From: Coriaria nepalensis
Lineage: Eukaryota > Streptophyta > Magnoliopsida > Cucurbitales > Coriariaceae
NCBI GenBank assembly: GCA_027186245.1
Contig: CP114496.1
Span: forward strand, 1,123,501-1,187,500
Length of the DNA stretch: 64,000 nt
Direction: 5' to 3'
The translations under genes were made by a program, and so were the position numbers. Below, in pieces: positions 60,751 to 64,000 of this stretch; position 1 is the first letter of the stretch, and each line of letters opens with the position of its first letter. The notes beneath the pieces were generated by a model. That model saw only the letters and a list, made by a program, of their open reading frames with translations, had not been told where the DNA came from and searched no databases.

Positions 60751-62541
60751 ATGGGTGATGCAAAGCCTTATGCGGCTGCTATACTCATACAAGTTATAAA
60801 TTCCGGCATGTATTTACTCTCTAAGGCAGCTTTCGACGTCGGCATGAGCACTTATGTTTTCATTTTCTATAGACAAATTGTCGGAGCTCTCATCTTAATC
60901 CCTTTTGCTTTGATTTTTGAATGGTATGTATATATATATGTGTGTACATGCATGCATAGTCTTCTTTCCTAATTTTTTTTCCCTTCCTGTAGTTGTTAAT
61001 TATAATGATCAAGGATAATAATTAGTTAAATGGTTTGAATCATTTTGTTCTTCAAAGGAAAGAGGCACCCTCACTTACTTTACACCATACTCTGCAAGAT
61101 TGTCTTTGTCGCCTTAATCGGGTATGTTTTACCATTAACGTAAATTTGGTGTTTGTAATGTTTTGATGAACGTTGCTTGTACTATGTCAATTGGAAGGAT
61201 AGTATGCAACATATGATATGTACATGACAGGGTTACTCTAAGCTTGAATGTAAACGGTCTTGGTCTTGCACATACATCTGCATCACTGGCTGCTCTATTA
61301 ATAACTCCCTTCCTGTTAGTACTCTTTTCAGGTATGCAAATTAATACCCTCTGTCTCATAATCCATTGATATAATTAAGCTTAACGGAAAATCCCACTAG
61401 GAATAAGTACTTAGTAACATGGAAGATATAAGTATATGTATTTAATAGATGGTTCAATTGTAACCACATAAGACGTATAATATGATGGCTAATGCGATAT
61501 TTAAAATTGACATTTATAATTATTATTGATCTTAGAAAATATGAATATGAGGACAATCAGAGGGATTGCAAAGGTGGCAGGAATAATACTATGCATGTGA
61601 GGTGTTGTAACTCTTGCCCTATACAAGGGACCCCTTTTTAAGTGCTTTTTCCATGGCCAGCTCCTTAAATCTCATAATCATCATCCAAATCTTCCCATCC
61701 CAAGCAAAACATGGATAATTGGCTGCTCTCTCATGTTCATATCCAACTTATCTTGGGCTCTAGGGCATGTTTTCCAGGTACTTAATTAAATATATACAAA
61801 CTAATAAGAAAAGTACGTAATAAGAACATGTCTGAATATATCAACCGACAAAAATTCTCAAAGACTACCCATCGACGTTGCTGTTCACCTGCATCCAGTG
61901 CCTCTCAAGTGCAATTCAATCATTCTTCGTTGCGATTGCTCTAGAAAGAAGACCTTCACAACGGAAACTGGGTTTGGATGTCAGATTAGTCGCGGTAACA
62001 TATTGTGTAAGTGTGTTTCTTTGGCGTGTAATTTGAGTAAACTGGAATTTCGATGAACTAAAGTTTGAATAAGTTGTAAGGTAAATGGGATTAATCCGGC
62101 CGGGTTTGAACCGCAAATATTTCTTCTCTCATGCATGCATATGGTATTATGGTCGCTGGGGTTGCATTTTACTTGAGGAAAAATGGACCATTTTTTCAGG
62201 CCATGGCAACACCACATACATTCGTCATTACAACTTTTTATTCTATGTTTCTCCTTGCCCAGGCAATTAGCTTAGGAAGGTAAAGTAATCAATTGAGTCA
62301 ATTTTGGGCAAAACCTATATTTTGCTCCCCAAAATTATTAATTTATTTCAGTCCAGTCCACATTTTCAAAAAGTTTGATATTCTTTAGTCATATTAATTT
62401 ATTCATGAATCATGAGTTGATAATTCGTTCAGTGGATTGGGTGGGATATTGCTGGTGGGAAGCCTTTGCAGTGTATTGTGGGCAAAAAGCAAAGAACAAA
62501 GATGAACGAGAGAAAACTATTGGCCGTTAATAATGAAGCTC
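60751..62541 (+). pseudogene. WAT1-related EamA transporter pseudogene
   Basis: Seven exon-like blocks follow the usual WAT1 gene plan, starting MGDAKPYAAAILIQVINSGM and including VFIFYRQIVGALILIPFALI, AHTSASLAALLITPFLL, the KILKDYPS block (about 61852-62008), GIMVAGVAFYLRKNGPFF and SGLGGILLVGSLCSVLWAKS. Intact relatives are ten-helix plasma-membrane or tonoplast carriers (WAT1 moves auxin). Lesions: a 1-base frameshift in block 2 (between LTLH and TILCKIVF, about 61083); a TGA inside block 4 (ILCM*GVVTLAL, 61598); no AG acceptor before the KILKDYPS block (ACA instead) and none before GIMVAG. A short functional product is unlikely. The gene is still complete in outline, so the loss is fairly recent. 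Confidence 0.88.
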
Positions 62542-63479
62542 GTGATCATATTGAAATGGAACGTGGAAAAGTAGTGGACCAAATTGGAAGACTTTAAAAA
62601 AGTTTTGGCAAATCGCAACGAGCTAGCTTCTGCGTTGAGATGACTTCATTTTGCCTTTCTGGCCCTTTTACATTAAGCAACTCTATGAAATTAAGTAGTG
62701 AGAGAATTATCTAGACAGGAATGGATTTCTACGTCAATAATTGTAAATATAATTTTTTTTTTTTTTTACGAATATTTTCATGGTTATCAAAAGGGTATAG
62801 AATATTCAAATTGGGTGGGCAAAATTTCCATCAGATCAATATTAAGGATGTTTCATTCGATGACTAGATCTCTACCCATAACCACATTCATGAATTTTCA
62901 TCAAGAAAACGACAATAGTAAGAACTTCTGATTTAGCCATAAAAAAAGCATTAAAGTTAAGATAAGACTCCAAAAACATATCTTTAAGAATGGTGGTGGC
63001 TCGAAGGAGAGTGGATCAAAGAAGTGGAGAATTGAGAAAGCTGGAGATGAAGAAGAGAAGGCGATGAAAATGAACGTGAGGGAGAATAATTATAGAAGAG
63101 GAAGAGACATGAATCTCATTGTAGATGCAGATCGTGAAAATTTTTGAGCCGTGTTCTTCAATTTCTCTTCTTCTTAGCTTCTCACAATACATACATGCGA
63201 GTATTAAGAGAATTTGCAGTTTGCAGCTATCAGCTATGGCCACTATGTGGGCTATTAATCTACTCTTAAATGTTAATGAATAATGTATTTTGCTTAACTT
63301 ATTTCTTAAATATTTTTTTTTTCATTTCGAATTAGATTAGATTTTTTTTTGTTCAAAAAAATACTTTTTATAAGAAAAATATAAGTCTAGAAGGCTAAAT
63401 CCTCCATTACAAAAATTTGTAATAATAAAATAGTAGTAACTTCAACGTTATGCTTACATGTGAGTAAATTAGCCACCCA
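62542..63479. other. Intergenic DNA with one purine-rich open stretch
   Basis: Between about 62931 and 63147 a plus-strand frame without ATG at its start is open and reads KNGGGSKESGSKKWRIEKAG, then KMNVRENNYRRGRDMNLIVD. Composition is polar and coding-like but the family is unknown. The rest is AT-rich. Confidence 0.35.
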
Positions 63480-64000
63480 TCGCATCTAGTTCCACCATAA
63501 CACCAGAAATACCTATCTCGGATGCCAACTTTACACCTTGCAAACACGCCTCTGCTTCCAACTCTTCAACCGAGAGCCCCTACCCAACAGGACCATACAA
63601 GCAACCATGACTTCGCCATCATGGTTACAGATCACAACTCCAAACCATGCCTTATGACTTCCATTTTATCAGAGAAGCATCGTAATTTATTTTATAGTGC
63701 CCTGGCAGCATCACCGACCATCTACGAACCTCCAAGGCTTCTCTCCTTCCTACATGTGACACCATTTAACTCTTAACTTCTTTAAGGTCCTCTAAATACA
63801 TGAAAGTATCTTCAATCAATTTTGATTCGCTCATTGGAATCCTACGATAGAGGATGTTGTTACGTGAACACCATATCTTCCAACAAGTACAAATGAAAAT
63901 CCCTAACGAATCCCTAAACTGTAATTTAGCCATCTCACAAACTATAGTGTACATTCTAACTTTTATAAACTTAAACAAAATCAGCATCTAAAATTATCTT
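63480..64000 (-). mobile_element. Non-LTR retroelement remnant, RNase H region
   Basis: On the minus strand, 63940-63780 reads FICTCWKIWCSRNNILYRR, then IEDTFMYLEDLKEV, the typical segment before a plant RNase H (RVT_3) domain. From about 63710 downwards KINYDASLI, AWFGVVICNHDGEVMVAC and VEELEAEACLQGVKLA appear in three alternating frames. This is a LINE-type RNase H domain with several frameshifts. It may continue beyond the window. Confidence 0.75.

Overview
The window is nuclear DNA of a flowering plant, almost certainly a eudicot. It is AT-rich, genes are sparse and split by GT/AG introns, and the intergenic space is filled with degraded LTR retrotransposons, AT-rich repeats and microsatellites. 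The genes are typical of land plants: a chloroplast atypical thioredoxin, a NAC factor carrying a miR164 site, a cell-wall GT37 fucosyltransferase, a plastid Calvin-cycle epimerase and NEN-type nucleases. I cannot fix the family; a cucurbit-like genome is only a guess.

Layout. 1-5.4 kb: intergenic, with one 91-bp tandem duplication. 5.4-6.5 kb (+): four-exon chloroplast ACHT-type thioredoxin. 6.5-19.1 kb: gene desert holding a minus-strand Ty1/copia remnant (9.4-11.4 kb) and a plus-strand Ty3/gypsy gag-protease remnant (11.9-13.7 kb) whose 3' end reappears at 16.8 kb after an inserted LTR-like repeat. 19.6-21.0 kb (+): MPO1-like (DUF962) ER membrane dioxygenase. 21.2-22.9 kb (-): broken PPR gene. 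23-34 kb: desert with an LTR-like block (24.5-26.6 kb), a second copy of the 14.6-16.8 kb repeat followed by a tRNA-iMet primer-binding site (31.77 kb), and the 3' end of a copia element (32.2-32.6 kb). 34.4-35.6 kb (+): NAC gene. 38.1-42.4 kb (-): scrambled copia remnant with a clean hAT-like MITE inside. 42.8-45.3 kb (-): galactoside/xyloglucan fucosyltransferase. 47.5-50.6 kb (+): chloroplast ribulose-phosphate 3-epimerase. 52.0-52.7 kb (-): CCHC/double-GRF zinc-finger protein with a C-terminal PIP-box-like motif. 53.2-55.5 and 56.6-59.2 kb (+): tandem pair of NEN-like DEDDh exonucleases. 59.4-60.1 kb: partial duplicate of the last NEN exon fused to a degraded RNase H fragment. 60.75-62.5 kb (+): WAT1-type transporter pseudogene. 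63.5-64 kb (-): non-LTR retroelement RNase H remnant.

The intact genes are independent transcription units. Only the two NEN genes form an evident functional cluster (tandem duplicates). The zinc-finger gene diverges from the first NEN gene across about 0.55 kb and could share regulatory DNA with it. I found no unknown multi-gene system. The most interesting points are the miR164 site, the NEN duplication with exon/RNase H fusion, the PIP-box on the GRF protein, the hAT-like MITE with exact 8-bp target duplication, and a repeat shared by the 3' flanks of the epimerase and the first NEN gene.
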